From Rotaria sordida (lineage: Eukaryota > Rotifera > Eurotatoria > Philodinida > Philodinidae), in NCBI GenBank assembly GCA_905250125.1, contig CAJNOL010000207.1, positions 62,001-126,000 on the forward strand: a DNA stretch of 64,000 nucleotides, read 5' to 3'. The first letter of the stretch is position 1. Each line of letters opens with the position of its first letter. Below, piece by piece: positions 34,201-46,659 of the stretch. The position numbers were made by a program, and so were the translations under genes. The notes under the pieces are model-generated. The model was not told the origin of the DNA and made no database searches. It was given only the letters and a program-made list of their open reading frames with translations.

Positions 34201-37200
34201 TGAACTCATTTGATGATAAAGATCTATTTTTAATTCTCCATGTTCCAATATTTCAGCAAGAGATATTGTATGACTACGATTATCATTCCATATAAGTGGA
34301 ACAGGAAAATCAATTGAATGATTAAATTCCGGTACAAAACTTCGAGCTATTGTTCTTGTTGTTCGATATTCCTGTAACAATCATTAAAAAAAAAAGAAAT
34401 AAGCTTGAATTTATTTATGTTAGCGTCCAAACTGAAATTTTGTGTATTAAGGAGCTCTTATGAAGCAATAATAGTTCAAGTAATCCAATCATCAATTGAT
34501 CAATTAAGTTTGAACTCATCAAGTTATAGCACAAGAATGACTTGAAAAGAAAACTAACCATAGCTTTGCGAATCTTTACACTTAATCTGTAATTATTTGA
34601 AATATCATTGCTTTATCAGAACTCATCAATAAGAATTCGAATACGACATCAATCTATAGACGAATTCGAGATTGGACAAAATCTCAGTTTAGATTCAAAT
34701 ATATATTTTACCGATTCAGATAGAAATGATAATGATAATTTTGCATATGTATTAACACCAACTTGTGATGGATAATTTAGACGAGCATCATGTCGAGCTT
34801 GAGATAACGTAGCATGCTATTCAAATTGAATTATATAACAATGAAGAATTTAAAGAAAATTTACTTTTAATCCACAAGCACGAATGATACCAACAGAAAT
34901 ACACACTTGAGAATTTTTATTAGCTAATCGATCAGTAAGAGCTTGTCGTTCATTTCTCTAAAATAAAATTCATCATTTAAGTTGAATAGAATATTATTTG
35001 AAATAGAAAATGATTCTTTTGTTTCTAAAAATCTATCGAATGAAATTCTTACTCGAGTAAAATCTGATGTGCAATGAGTAATCCTATGATTTATAAGTCG
35101 AAATAGAAAGACGTTTCTGGTCATTTAATCAGAGTTTAGAATACGCGAGATGAAAAGAAAAAGAAAATCAAACGTTTCTCGAATGAATAGTAGTATCAAA
35201 TCTATAGTTCGAATTTCTATTATTTCTCCATATATTTTCTCTTATATAATAATGAAGTCGAAATCAAATAAAGGTTATTGAATTTTTTTTTGATATAGTA
35301 ATTTATTTGGCACCTCATTTTTTGTCAAAATTTTTTGATGATTTTCGTCGTCTTCTGTTTGAAAAATATGCTTTTTTCAGAAAAATTTGGAAGGTTTTTT
35401 TCACATTTCTAATCGCGTATCACAGATTCCTCAAAGAAACTTCGTTGTAGTCGACTGGTTTTTCTTTGTTTGAAAGGATATTTGAAGTTGCAGAGCTTGA
35501 TTTTTGAATTAGCCTTTTTTATTGTTATACAAATATGCACTTCCATAAAAAGATGACTATTTTGCGAGATATTGAACTTGTCACCCTTCTTCTTCGTAGG
35601 AAAAGTAGGAATTTAAAAAAGTGGACACTGCATTTTGACTTGTTCGTTCAAACAAAAAAAAATAGAACTATAAAGTAAGGACCCACAGAGAATTTTAGGT
35701 TGCTAAATGAGCTATTTTTGATCCTGGTCTATTTCCCGAAAACATCATGATATAGACCTGAAAATTTTAGCATAGCCTCTTCAGTAGAGTACCGATGTAT
35801 TCTGAAAATTTCATGCAATTTGAATGTGCTTGGCCTAAGATTGATTTTTGAGAGGAGGACCTTTTAGGCCAATTTCCTGTTTCAGACTACTTCTTGTTCT
35901 CCGCAAGAGTACAATCGATCGGTCTCACATTTTTACTATAGTTAGATTATCGAAAATGATGGAACCTTTGTTTGAGGAAAAATCTTTAAGAGTAGATCTA
36001 CAGAGGTTTTTGAAGAATCGTTCAAAAACGCCTGAAGATCTTCCTTTAAATTTTTTTGTGCCATCACAAGTAGTCCCAAAGAGGACGGGCACCCTTAGCT
36101 ATCAAAGAATACGACTAGAAATAGAATGTAAAAATTGCTATCTATATATCCTTATTAATATTTAGAGTTGTATATCATATCATCTGTAACTAACAGGTCT
36201 CGAAATTGAACCACTTTTTTATGGCCCGGACCCGAAAGAAACTTTGTTTGCAAAGATTTTTTTCTCAATAGACAGCTATTCCATATTTTTCGGCTTTTAT
36301 AAAAAAAGTGATAACCAAGGGGGAGGGAAGCGGGGGTAGAGTGGAGAAGCTTCCCCTATCTCCTCTCAGGAGTGAGCCAAATCTCAGAATAAGTTATGTC
36401 AAAAAAAGATAAAATCGTCGGGCCAGACTGTCCGTCAGAAAAGGTGACCCATCTAGTCCAACAAAATATTTTGTTGTACCGGGCTGGGCGGCCCATTTTG
36501 AAGCCTGGTAACTATCCATACATTATTTATATGAAAAGTATATTACCGTGATAGCATTTCTTTTATAAGTAACAGTAACTAGTAAATCTCCTCCATATGT
36601 TGGTGCTGATGAATATCGATGTTGTTCATGTTTTGGATCTTCTCGAACGATTTCAAGAGGTATACGAAATGACTGAACTGATTTATTATCTGTATCAGTA
36701 TTTAACATTGTTGTCATACTACATAATTTTGCAGCTGGTAGTTTTCCCTAGATATATAATAAGAAAATTCTATTTGTTTTTGTTTTTCAAAAAGTTAAAA
36801 ATTTTTACTTTTGCTAAAAGTTGATCACGAATATTTGGATAATAAAAACGTGACCAAACTTCAAATGGAATACAAGTTTCAATAGTTGATGGTGTTTGAC
36901 AAGCTAAAAGAAAAGAAAAAAAAGAAACGAAAAGATAAATTTCAATTATTGTTTAAATAATTTTACCAGCATAAAAATATTTATGTAAAACATCTGTTGA
37001 TGATAGTATATAACGAAATTTATTACTATCATGAAATGTTGGATCGGATGTACATAATGTAGCTGCTGTACGTATTGGACGAAATTCAAATGGTTTTATT
37101 GAATTAATATTTATTGATTGTTGTTCTTGTTGTACAGGAAATAAATATTGAATAAAACAATCACTTTCACCCCAAACCATTGATTCAAATGCACGTAAAC

Positions 37201-40200
37201 CATTTATACTTTCAATTAATACTTCAAAATAATGTTCAATTAATGTTGTTTGATCATTATTAGATAATATTGATGATTTTTTTTCAGTCGATGGAGATAA
37301 TGATTCATTCTTAGCGTGTGCAATTTTTATAGCTGTTATTTGATCAGATGTACCCATAGCTAATAAAACTTGAATTTCACCATGAGATTTATTTGTACTT
37401 GTAAATGGATCAATTATAGGTAACCATGAATCAATACATATTACTGGATATTGTGCACGTAAAAAAACTTGACTAATTTGTTTATCTTTAAATGATACAT
37501 AAAATTGTTCTAATGATATTTTAACAATACCAATTATTTTATCAGCTGGACCAGATATTTTTTTATCCCATATTTCAATAATAATAAAATTATTATGCAT
37601 TTTTTCTAATGTTGATTTATTCAGTAATATTGGAATTTTCTATTATTGAAAATAATGAATAATTAAATAGATAAATTCGAAAATTAATAGTTTTATTCAT
37701 AATTTCTCATACTATGTATGAATAAGAAATATATGTATCGAACGTATTACTTCGGATATGCGAAGTATTTTTCTTATTATTGTTTGGTGCTATGGTGAAT
37801 AATAGTAAAGATTCTGTTGAATGTGATGTTAGATGAAGTTGTGGTAAATGTCAGATGATTCTAGACAGTTCAAAATATATATAGCTGAACTGCATTTGTC
37901 TTCATTTCCAAACCTTTACTCTGTTAAGATTTTTACTCAGAGTGAAACTCAGTAGATTTGGAGTTTCAAGTTCTATCGGCTGGTATATATTCCAAGTAAA
38001 ACCGACTTAGAAGGTATTTTACCAAGATCTTATTCTGTCTAATAAACAACTGAAAGCCTCAACACGTTCGATATCGAAAAGCGTACAAAAATACAAGTCA
38101 ATTCTTCACTTTCGTCAATGTAAAACAAGTCATTTACTAAAATGAACAGGATGCGAATTCACAACTTCACTTCAGTCATTATATATCTGTCTTATTCAGC
38201 ATGTTCTACCTAAGTCTTTTACACTATCAGTCTACGATTACCAACCCACGTCTACACAAACATCTATGGATACATTGTTAAAACTGACGCAATTTAAAAG
38301 TTTATAGAGTCTATTAGGCCAATATGGGTAAGTTCAATATCATCTGATAGATATTGAAGTATTGTATAGGTACAACTTTTCATACTCATACCAGAGATGG
38401 AATCTGTTCGGTTCGAAATTATTGGAATGTCCAGTGTTGGGATAAATATTGAAATACTGACAGTGAGTCATCGACACAAAGTCTACTGCAGTACTGATTA
38501 AACTGGCATCCATGTTTATTAAAACATTAGGACACCAATTCTATCAAAATATACTTTTCTCGTAGCAGTATGTTCCAGTTTGTCAGTAAACTGAAACTGC
38601 ACATCCTTAAATCTATTACTTTTTGAAGTGAAACCTGCTTCTATAAATTGTTGAGTAATAAAAATTTGTTATTTTTTGTTTGTTAAGTAAATCGATTTAT
38701 CTTTCATCTTCTTCAAATGTTCGATTGATAAAAAAAAAAAAGAATCGACCTTTTCTTTTATTTTAATAGTAAGAAAAGTTTTTTTTTCATTCTAACGGCA
38801 AATTCTGCATCTATTATATAATACAGCACTATTCTACAAATAGCGAACCTGTTCGAAATTAAATCTTGGTGATGAACCACCCCAACAAACAACTGATGTT
38901 ATTGGTTCTTCATTCCAAAATGCACGACAAACAAAATATGGATTTCGTGGTAAATTATCTGAACAACAACAAAAAAAAGATAATAATAAATAATCTTTCA
39001 AATGCTTTTTGTTTTCTTTTTAATTACTATTATTTGATATTTGTGCAATATTTCGTGCTTCAACGATTGAAAGATATATTTGTACAACTAAACCATCATT
39101 TACGTCTAACGTTGATTCATTTATCATAAAACCTTCACTTGAAAATGCTTTTGGTAATTGTAAATTATTATTTGGATTAATAATAATTGGTTTTGATTTT
39201 TTTTTGATTTTTTTCTTTTTTCCAATACGTTGTTTTTTTGGTTTATTTTGTTCAATAAGACGAATACGATCAAGTTCAAGTTTAAAATTTGTTACATCAG
39301 AATCAAGTTCAAGTATAACATGTAAATGTCCAATAGAAAATTTTTTTGCTATTCTGTTTGGAATTTTTTGTTGATTTATTTGTGTACGATCAATAACATT
39401 TAAATTTTGTTCTAAATGTAAACTTTCAGCTTTTAATATATTACGAAGTGGTAGAACAGCAAAACCAATTTGTTCTGGACTTGTTGTACCTGACATACGA
39501 CTATAAATTTTAAAGATTAATATTGAACGCCACCAATTTTTTAATGTTGTTTCATTTAGTAAACATGGATATGTTGATAAATGTGAAAATATAATATCAT
39601 TATTTGTTTCAAAACGTTTTGATGCAATTTTCATCACTTGTGTTGCTTCATTTTTCTGACCATCACGACTATTTGCAATAACAGGAAATTGATATTCAAT
39701 AAAATAAGTTCTATTTGTAAAAAAAACAAAGAAAATTAATTTTTTATATGATTGTTGTTTAAAAATTTTTCTTACGTTGCACGTTTACTTTTATTTGTTC
39801 GACCAAATGATGAATGTGATGGAGATTCTCGATCATTATTAGATGTATTCAAACGTAATTCATCAATACGAACACGAGCTGTACGTACATAACTTAATAA
39901 TTGAATACGTTCTGCACTAAGATTATCATCATCATGACTTTCTAAATTAAATAAAAAAAAAAACAGAACTATTAGCGCAATTCCTATAGGGTTAATATGT
40001 GAAACACAATGTAAATACTGTTGTTAATAATAGGGAGATTGTTTTATTCTTTGTATTTTGAAACATATTTCTTTATTATCCTTCTTTAGATATGCAATAA
40101 GGAAGTAGTTCGTATATTATAACGAGCTGCTATTGATATACGATTTGTAATCGTATATCAACAACATCTGTCATAGTCTGTGGATTGAATTTAAATATTT

Positions 40201-42354
40201 TCTTCTAAACTTCAATACTCCTTTAAGATTGTGTTTCACAAAAAATATAAAAATTTACTATCTTACCATTTCCACTATCATCTAAATCGGAACTTGGCAT
40301 ATCGAATGAAACACGTGATGCTGTATCACTATCACTACTTTGTGCTAAACTTCGACTTCGACTTCTTGTTGAACGAGAACGACTTGATAATCCACCAACA
40401 CGTGTCATATTTGGACTAGGTGAACGACCTGTTGGTGGTTTTCCACGTGGATGATGTTTACGTATCGAATATGTAATAGTTTTTTTATTGTTATTATTAT
40501 TGGTATCTTGTTTTCCTCCATTACCATAGAGAAGATCATCTAATAGACTTTGTTCATTTTCAAGTCCATCAAGATCAGTTAATATTGAATCATTTGAATT
40601 ATTAAGATCTTCAGTTGTTTTTATACCAATCATATCACAAATATTTTCATTATCAAGTAAAGAATCAATATTATCACCAAGCATATCAATAGTTTGATTT
40701 TCATGTTGAGCACTAAGAATATCAGCATTATTATTAGTTGTATCCAATAGTGCTGAAGTAATTGAATGACTTTCTTTGTCTGTTGTTGTAGGTTTTTGTA
40801 ATGATGATTTAATCATATCTTCTCGAAGACGATTAGCACGTTCAATTAATGCTTCAACTACATTACCAGTTGATTGTTCTTTATATGTTTCTACATCTAT
40901 ATTCATATAAAATAAAATAAAGAACTAATGTAATATAAATTGTTAACCTGGTTGTGAGTTTTTTGAATCAGTTTTATATACTTTAAAAGGAATTGTTGAA
41001 TCAAAACGTTGATGTTTTACTGTACTATCACTTGAATGAACAGAATTTATATGTTCTCCATTGTAAACTTGATCAAGTTTATATGTTCGTAAACCATTTT
41101 CAAATTGTTCATTCTATAAAACAATAAATTCTTTTGATAATGAAATATTTTTAATTAAAATCTATTTGATTATAATCATGAGTTCTAATTGAATTAGGTC
41201 ATGATGCTGGATTACTTACATCAGATGTAACACTTAGTGCTGTCAGATTTTCATTACTATCATGAGCTGAAATCAAAACTATTTATATATAAAAAATAAA
41301 TATCTTATTTCATTTACTTCCAGGTAAAATTAGACGAAGTAAAACGAAGACTTCACCTAATTTATCGCCTTTATTTGTAAATATAGATTGATAACCTTTG
41401 ATTGGACTGTTAATTGAAAGTAACGATAAATTTTGCACTTTAGCAATACCAATAAGACGATTTGTTTCAGAATCAAACACTTTAAGTACAAGTTCGGCAG
41501 CATCTAAATAAATAAAAAATAACTATTCTTAAAGAGAAATTTGTTCTTTTTTTTTTAAATAATCACAAACCTGTTAAGTATCGAGCAAATTGTTTAAGGT
41601 CACTTCGAATATAATATTTTGCTGTTGTGCTTGGTTGTTGTGAGGGTGAAGGTGATGTACCACATACTTGTGGTCTATAATGAGAAAAAATATAAAAGAT
41701 TTATTTTCTTTTTTTTTTATTTTATTTACTTGAATAATGCCGATGTATCATCTTCACCCCACCATGAAACTTTAATATTAACAAATCGACAAAGAGATGA
41801 ATGTTTTGCATTCCAACGTAACTTAGGTATATGACAAATAAGAATTGCATACACCGGACCTTCAACTAATGGTGGTAAACTTATTCGAACACAAACATCT
41901 TCTTGACTACGGCTTTTCTGATGCAATTGTGATCGGGCTCGTTGTTCTAAAAAAATTTGAGAAAAAAAAGATAAACATAGGAATTAAAGTGACATTAAAT
42001 TCGAAATTCTCAAGTTGATAATAATATTCAATATTTATTTAGGGAAAAAAAAATCATGATAAATTCTCTATATATTCGTAAAAATTCAACGAAGTCTTCA
42101 AAGAAAAAAAGAATTTGTTCGATAACAACTATTGATAACTTTTTAATAGAGTACCTATGAATCATTAGAAAAACATTCTTATTAAAATATTCTATCATTG
42201 TACAATAGAAAAATATCTCTTTCATAATTAGTAAACCCTTAAAAAAATCTTTCAAATTCTGAAAATTTCTGGTAAAACAGTTATAAATAAATAAAATCTA
42301 TCTCGACATACTTTTCGGTGTTGTTGGACGCTTTCCAATTGATGCACTTGACAT
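25249..42354 (-). CDS. C2CD3: C2CD3, centriolar distal-end C2-domain protein
   Basis: About 25 exons, roughly 2,300 residues in total (human about 2,350). Start at 42354 (MSSASIGKRPTTPK); exon 2 is 41730-41946 and carries the N-terminal landmark SLPPLVEGPVYAILICHI ... VNIKVSWWGED, the C2CD3 N-terminal C2 domain, continuing through 41,330-41,700 (YYIRSDLKQFARYL, GYQSIFTNKGDKLGEVFV). A Ser/Arg-rich linker (40262-40900) precedes further C2 modules: FIEYQFPV ... NWWRSILIFKIYSR (39,010-39,720), NPYFVCRAFWNEE (38,850-38,960), 36,960-37,640, 34,090-34,380, 32,300-33,160 and NPYVTYSTADSQHLCRTQIL (30,360-31,150). The tail (28,465-30,310; 25,725-26,345; 25,535-25,665; 25,249-25,470) is Ser/Pro/Thr-rich, ending TRLEKIFKTKYTTIPPSN. 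C2CD3 sits at the distal centriole and is needed for distal appendages and ciliogenesis. Seven or so introns exceed 0.8 kb and carry repeats. Individual exon limits in the tail are approximate. Confidence 0.9.
26518..27177. mobile_element. 660-bp near-complete hairpin (foldback) element in a C2CD3 intron
   Basis: The whole segment is a diverged palindrome centred near 26,848. Outer ends TATATAGTAGGGAACGACAG / CTTATGTCCGCCACTATATA pair; then TTTTCTTCTCGATAGTAATAGC (about 26555) with GCTATTACCATCGAGAAGAA (about 27115); AGGATTCTCTATCAGGATTAG (about 26617) with CTAACAGAGAATCCT; and ATCGAACTGTATTCAATGTACAGAAAG (26813, about) with CTTTCTGTAAAGTCAATGCAG near the centre. It is flanked by TA, as for mariner-type insertion. 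No coding capacity. Confidence 0.85.
28010..28229. mobile_element. 220-bp foldback MITE in a C2CD3 intron
   Basis: Left arm about 28010-28075 (AACAGTTTTTCCTAGCAAG, AAAATTTTTTGATTC, AAATTGTAG) is mirrored at 28168-28229 (CTACAATTT, GAATCAAAAAAATTTT, CGCTAGGAAAAACTG). About 90 nt separates the arms. Confidence 0.75.
29041..30224. other. Long C2CD3 intron
   Basis: 1.2 kb intron without coding content. The only clear structure is a short hairpin at about 30056-30117 (AGAGTCCATCGG ... CCGACGGACTCT), with one mismatch. Confidence 0.6.
31151..32309. other. Long C2CD3 intron with perfect hairpin
   Basis: 1.15 kb intron. An open frame at 31957-32244 on the opposite strand has no recognisable product and is taken as chance. 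The notable structure is the hairpin at 31518-31568, listed separately. Confidence 0.6.
31518..31568. repeat. Perfect 22-bp inverted repeat with 7-nt loop
   Basis: TACCCATGTAGCCGGTTGTT plus GC (31518-31539), loop CTTAAAT (31540-31546), then the exact reverse complement (31547-31568). The arms are 50% GC in a very AT-rich intron, so the structure stands out and is too perfect to be old. Confidence 0.95.
33158..34090. mobile_element. Long C2CD3 intron containing a foldback element (about 33400-33720)
   Basis: GCGACTTGTTTTTTCGTC ... AAAAAACTCACCC (about 33450-33473) is mirrored by GGGTGAGTTTTTCGACGAAA ... GATTGCGAAAATTTT (about 33638-33683), and pairing continues weakly outward. The left end of the intron (33180-33230, ATCGTATATCACAACGTTTG, TCACGGTCTGTGGG) resembles part of dispersed repeat R2. 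Confidence 0.65.
34965..36545. other. Long C2CD3 intron with probable MITE at about 36193-36511
   Basis: 1.6 kb intron. Near its 3' side in plus coordinates, AACAGGTCTCGAAATTG (36193) and CATTTTGAAGCCTGGTAAC (about 36494-36512) form imperfect inverted ends around a comparatively GC-rich body containing GGCCCGGACCC and GGGCTGGGCGGCCC. The rest shows no supported feature; open frames at 35848-36165 and 36597-36824 have no coding support. Confidence 0.5.
37645..38845. other. Long C2CD3 intron
   Basis: 1.2 kb between two C2CD3 exons; nothing supported was found in it apart from low-complexity AT sequence. Confidence 0.5.
39966..40258. repeat. Dispersed repeat R2, copy 1, filling a C2CD3 intron
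   Basis: GCGCAATTCCTATAGGGTTAA, CTGTTGTTAATAATAGGG, AGATTGTTTTATTCT, GAAACATATTTCTTTATTAT, TGTCATAGTCTGTG and TGTGTTTCACAAAA occur in the same order and spacing at 54568-54835 in the P2X gene. The repeat makes up about 90% of this roughly 320-nt intron and ends a few bases from the splice donor. It contains the perfect hairpin GATATACGAT-TTGTA-ATCGTATATC. Confidence 0.8.
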
Positions 42355-45300
42355 TTTTTAGACTTCAAAAGAAATTCATATGCCGTTGCCTACTCTATAT
42401 GCAAGATGTTCTTTTTTCTAAAATAAAAAAAAATATAATCCGTAGTTTAAATTTAAGATAATATTTAGATTAAATTGAATCTTTGTTCAATATATCTACC
42501 ATCAGAATCATTGAACTAGTAGTTACCTAGCATTGACACAATCCTCCACATAATTGACATCACCAATCGCAGTGACATCTATAGTTTAATTCATGAAGGT
42601 TTATGTGACATCATTTCTTTTGAACAGTAACAACATAAGCATATCGCAATATCATAGTTTGACGCTGATGAAATACGAGCATCACATTTCGAAATAGATT
42701 TATATGATTTCACTTGTATACGAAACAGAAATTACATCGATTGACTTGAATTATGAATTCCACAGAACTTTTCAAATATATTACACAAGATCCATGAGAA
42801 ATTTTTATGTGTTGAATATTACCAGATTATTTATAACGTACCAAGATATGAATAAATATCCACTGTAGTCGATTTCAATGAAAAAATAACTTAGAAACGA
42901 TATCGTGAAAACAATAATAAAAAAAAAAGATATCTTCACTACGCAAAAAAAGTAAAATTATAAGAATGTCGAGAACTATTATTTGAGCATTGCAAAAAAG
43001 AAATTAAAGATCATATTAATAATTAGTGACATTTATTTGTATTAACATTTACCAGTTTCCAAGAATCGTTGTCCATTAATTACTATATTAGCAGCTTTAT
43101 ACACGTTTTCTGATATCGAACAAATCAAGAAGTTAGCTAATGAACTTTGTGCTATCAACATCTTGATACTTAGAGAAGTAGTGAACGGAAATCTCAGGAG
43201 CTGCCTAATTCAAGTTCGAAAACAAATTTTCTTGCAATTATAATTCGAAGTAATGCCTTTAATGTTAGAAGAGCCAAAACGACCCAAGTTATATATGTTT
43301 ATTTTAATTTATAATTATAATCTGAGTAAAGACACTCACTGTTCCCAATTAGATTAAATTTTCATTACATGTGAATTTAAATGATAATAGTAGAAAACTA
43401 ATATTTGGCATCAGATCAACATAATTAAACTTTAACGAGTAAAAAAATGATGACCCTAATAACAAATTATTTAAGTGATCATGTATTTTCTTGTCTTCAA
43501 TACTCTTTATTTAGTAAATTGAAGATTTATATGCTGAGTTTACAATGCACGAAACTATATGATACTTGCGGAATATTTAGTCAAGAAAGACTTTACTAAA
43601 TATACGAATCGTTGGTTTGGGAGAAATTGGTTTCAATTTGATAAGATCGTTTTATTAACTATTCAATTATATCCTAAGTATTTATATATAACACTGGTCA
43701 TCCATCCGCTGAATTTCAAGAGAATAGCGTTTTTTAAACAATTGGAATTGTCAAAACAAATACACTTACCAATTATGATAATATCGAGAAATAGTTTTAT
43801 TGATACACTTGACTATCGTATATTTCGGCGAAATTAGAACATGGAACAGTCGCATTGAGTATGCTGAAAGCAAAATATTAAAATAAATATTTTGGCCGTT
43901 TACATAACCATCTTATAGACACAAATTTATATCTGATAATAAACATAAATTGATATAACGAAAATTATACCTAAAAGCATTGCACCTCACCTGCAAATTC
44001 CTGAATTGCGTGTTATCCAACGATTGTTATAAAGGTAAAATAAAATTTCTTTCTCAGTTCTAGTGCTCAAACATTTGGGAAACACATCCGATTATGTTGT
44101 CGCAAAAATATATCAATTAGTTGGTAAACTGTTTAATATGCGTTTTCGACAAGTATCATCTCAAATGGTCGTAAATATTCAAAACTTCCATCATCTTGGA
44201 TAATTGAAAGTTATAGATAAGTCAAAATGTTTGCACATATGAGCGAATAGTTGAATTATATATTTCTACATATGTTATTATATTGAAATGGTTGTCAATT
44301 TTTTTTTGTTGTATGTGTTTTTCTTTGTTAGTTGTTTTTGTGAATTTAAAAATGCCATATCGTAATTCGAAGAATTGAATGAGAAATATGTATAAATTAC
44401 CGAAAGATTTCATGGCTCTTAAAAGAAGAAACTAGAATCTAATGGATACAAAATTTGATGTCATCTTTTATCATATCACTTGTCCAAATTGTACAGAGTG
44501 TGAGTGTGAGTGCGGGTGTCCATGAAGGTCTAGAGAAGACCCATGTAGACCTTCACTGGTCTTCGCATCGGTTTATTCAAACGGCATATAGATCATAGCT
44601 AAATTTATTTGAAAAGCAACGCAAATCTAAGAATCTCAATGTCATTGAACAGCTTACATGACTCATGATGTATCGATGACGAGAAGGGATTGCATTGTAC
44701 ATTGCAATAAAATTAGAATCTGATAGAGTATCGAGGAAGTAGTCAAATGATCATGACTTTTTTCTTCATTGCCTATCTTTTTCTTCTCATTTTTTTGGAA
44801 GAAAAATTTTTAATTCTATACACACGAGAGAAAAGAGCCAAAGAGATTACCAAAAGAATGCAAAATAAGAAAAAAATCGAAGTTTTATTTCTTGGATTTC
44901 GTTCCTATTGCGCAATACATAAGAGAAAGAGAAAATTTAATGTGAGCAGCTATTTAGTACGTCGAGAGAATATTCATGAGTACTACATTCCTCACAGATG
45001 CTCTTGAGATATTTTTTCTTCAACAGGACTGTGTTAGAACTGATAAAAATCAAAAACAAATCAGAAGCAACAAACTGAAATCAGATATAAACATTTTCCT
45101 CATCCTCAAACGCTGCTTCGTCCTCAACGTCACTAGAGCAAGTGTTGTGGAAGCATCTGTTCGGATTGCAACATTTGTATTACCTTGTCAAAAAATGAAT
45201 GCACACAACAATGAATTTGTTGGTCCCATTCTCTAATAGAATCAAGTTGTCTCCAATGTGTTAAGGGTTAGATATAAGTTCGATGCAAATTTCGCATGAG

Positions 45301-46650
45301 AAAGCTCATAGTGCCCTGAGTTGAAACATTTATTAAAAGCAACACGAACGTAAGATAAATAAGTGATGAGTCAAAAGTTGCATCCAAACGGAGTGCTGAT
45401 TACCGATGCGAAGGCAGTTAATTTACTTCAGATAAGAAAGGCTTTTACAAAAAGATTCCCAGAATATTTCCATCGCTAATTGAGGGTTATCCATACAAAA
45501 GTTCATAGAATTTGTCCTTTTTATATCTTTATTTAATCAATCAAGAATTAATAAATATCGTCGACTGAAAAGAGAAATAGAAATAGTGCGTGAATTGGAA
45601 CGATTAACACAGATTCTTGGAAGAATCAATTTGCCGAAATCTAATTGATGTTGACGACTTTAAATTATAGGTTCAGTTGTCGATAATTCCTCTCTGCGAA
45701 TATGATTGTAATTTTCTTATTTGTCGAAAAGAAACGCATCAAACAATATCAGAGAATATGACTGATAGAGAATTTCTCAAGAATTGCTTTTCGAAAGGAA
45801 AACATTCTACAATAAACGTGGCAGGAATGGAGATGGATGTTAGGATGTATGGGTGAATATTGTTTTCATCCTTACTTAGGCACATCCATCAATCCAAACA
45901 CACGTGATCCTTCCTCGATGTACGTAACATGTCCATATAGAACAAACAGAGATTTCTTACATACGTCTTGATATACATCGACTTAATTTGTTTTAATCGA
46001 AGGATCTACAAGAAGCTACTCGAAGATTCTTTTTCTCTCATCGTATACAAGGAAAAGTGTTGAATTGCACTTTTAAAACTTTTTTAGTGTTTTTCTCAAA
46101 ATAGAATTTTCGTTTTGAGGTTTCTGTGCGTCTCGGAATTCTTCACCATCTACAACGCTAGAAAGCTGACCGGGGTTTCAAAATCAGAGAAAACACTATA
46201 GCTCTACAACTTAACAGAGTCAGGTGTTTCGATTTTACGTTTAACGTCTAGTGAAGGTCAACTGTTGCAGAAAATATACTTCACTTTTTCCCTATTATAT
46301 CAAAAAAGCATTTTAAAAGAATGAACTACAAAAAAAAAATTAAAAATCTGACTGTGTTAATTTATTGTGCCGGATCTTCCCATATTCCAAAATCAATCTA
46401 AGTTTCCTAGCCTTTGAAATAAGAAAGGAATTGAGAACGCACAGGCACGTATATATCGATTTTTGATCTGAAGCTAAATGTTCGTAGACTCAATGTTTCG
46501 AGCTGAAATTTTCTGTGTGAGGTGTCTAATTCAAGACGCACATTCTTAAAAAATGTCATCCAGATTCGGTGATTGCAAGCACAAATAGACTTTATGTAGG
46601 GGAGAGGCTGAATAAAGTGAATAAAAGAATATCGAAGTGATGAAACTGAT
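42355..46650. other. Gene-poor region between C2CD3 and its inverted fragment
   Basis: 4.3 kb with no gene I can support. Noted inside: an imperfect GTGTGAGT microsatellite (about 44497-44518); a hairpin TGAAGGTCTA (44523-44532) / TAGACCTTCA (44546-44555); and a short exon-like frame at 45541-45651 (RINKYRRLKREIEIVRELER, then LTQILGRINLPKSN and a stop), which looks like a lone relic exon. Confidence 0.5.
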
Positions 46651-46659
46651 ACATTGTAT

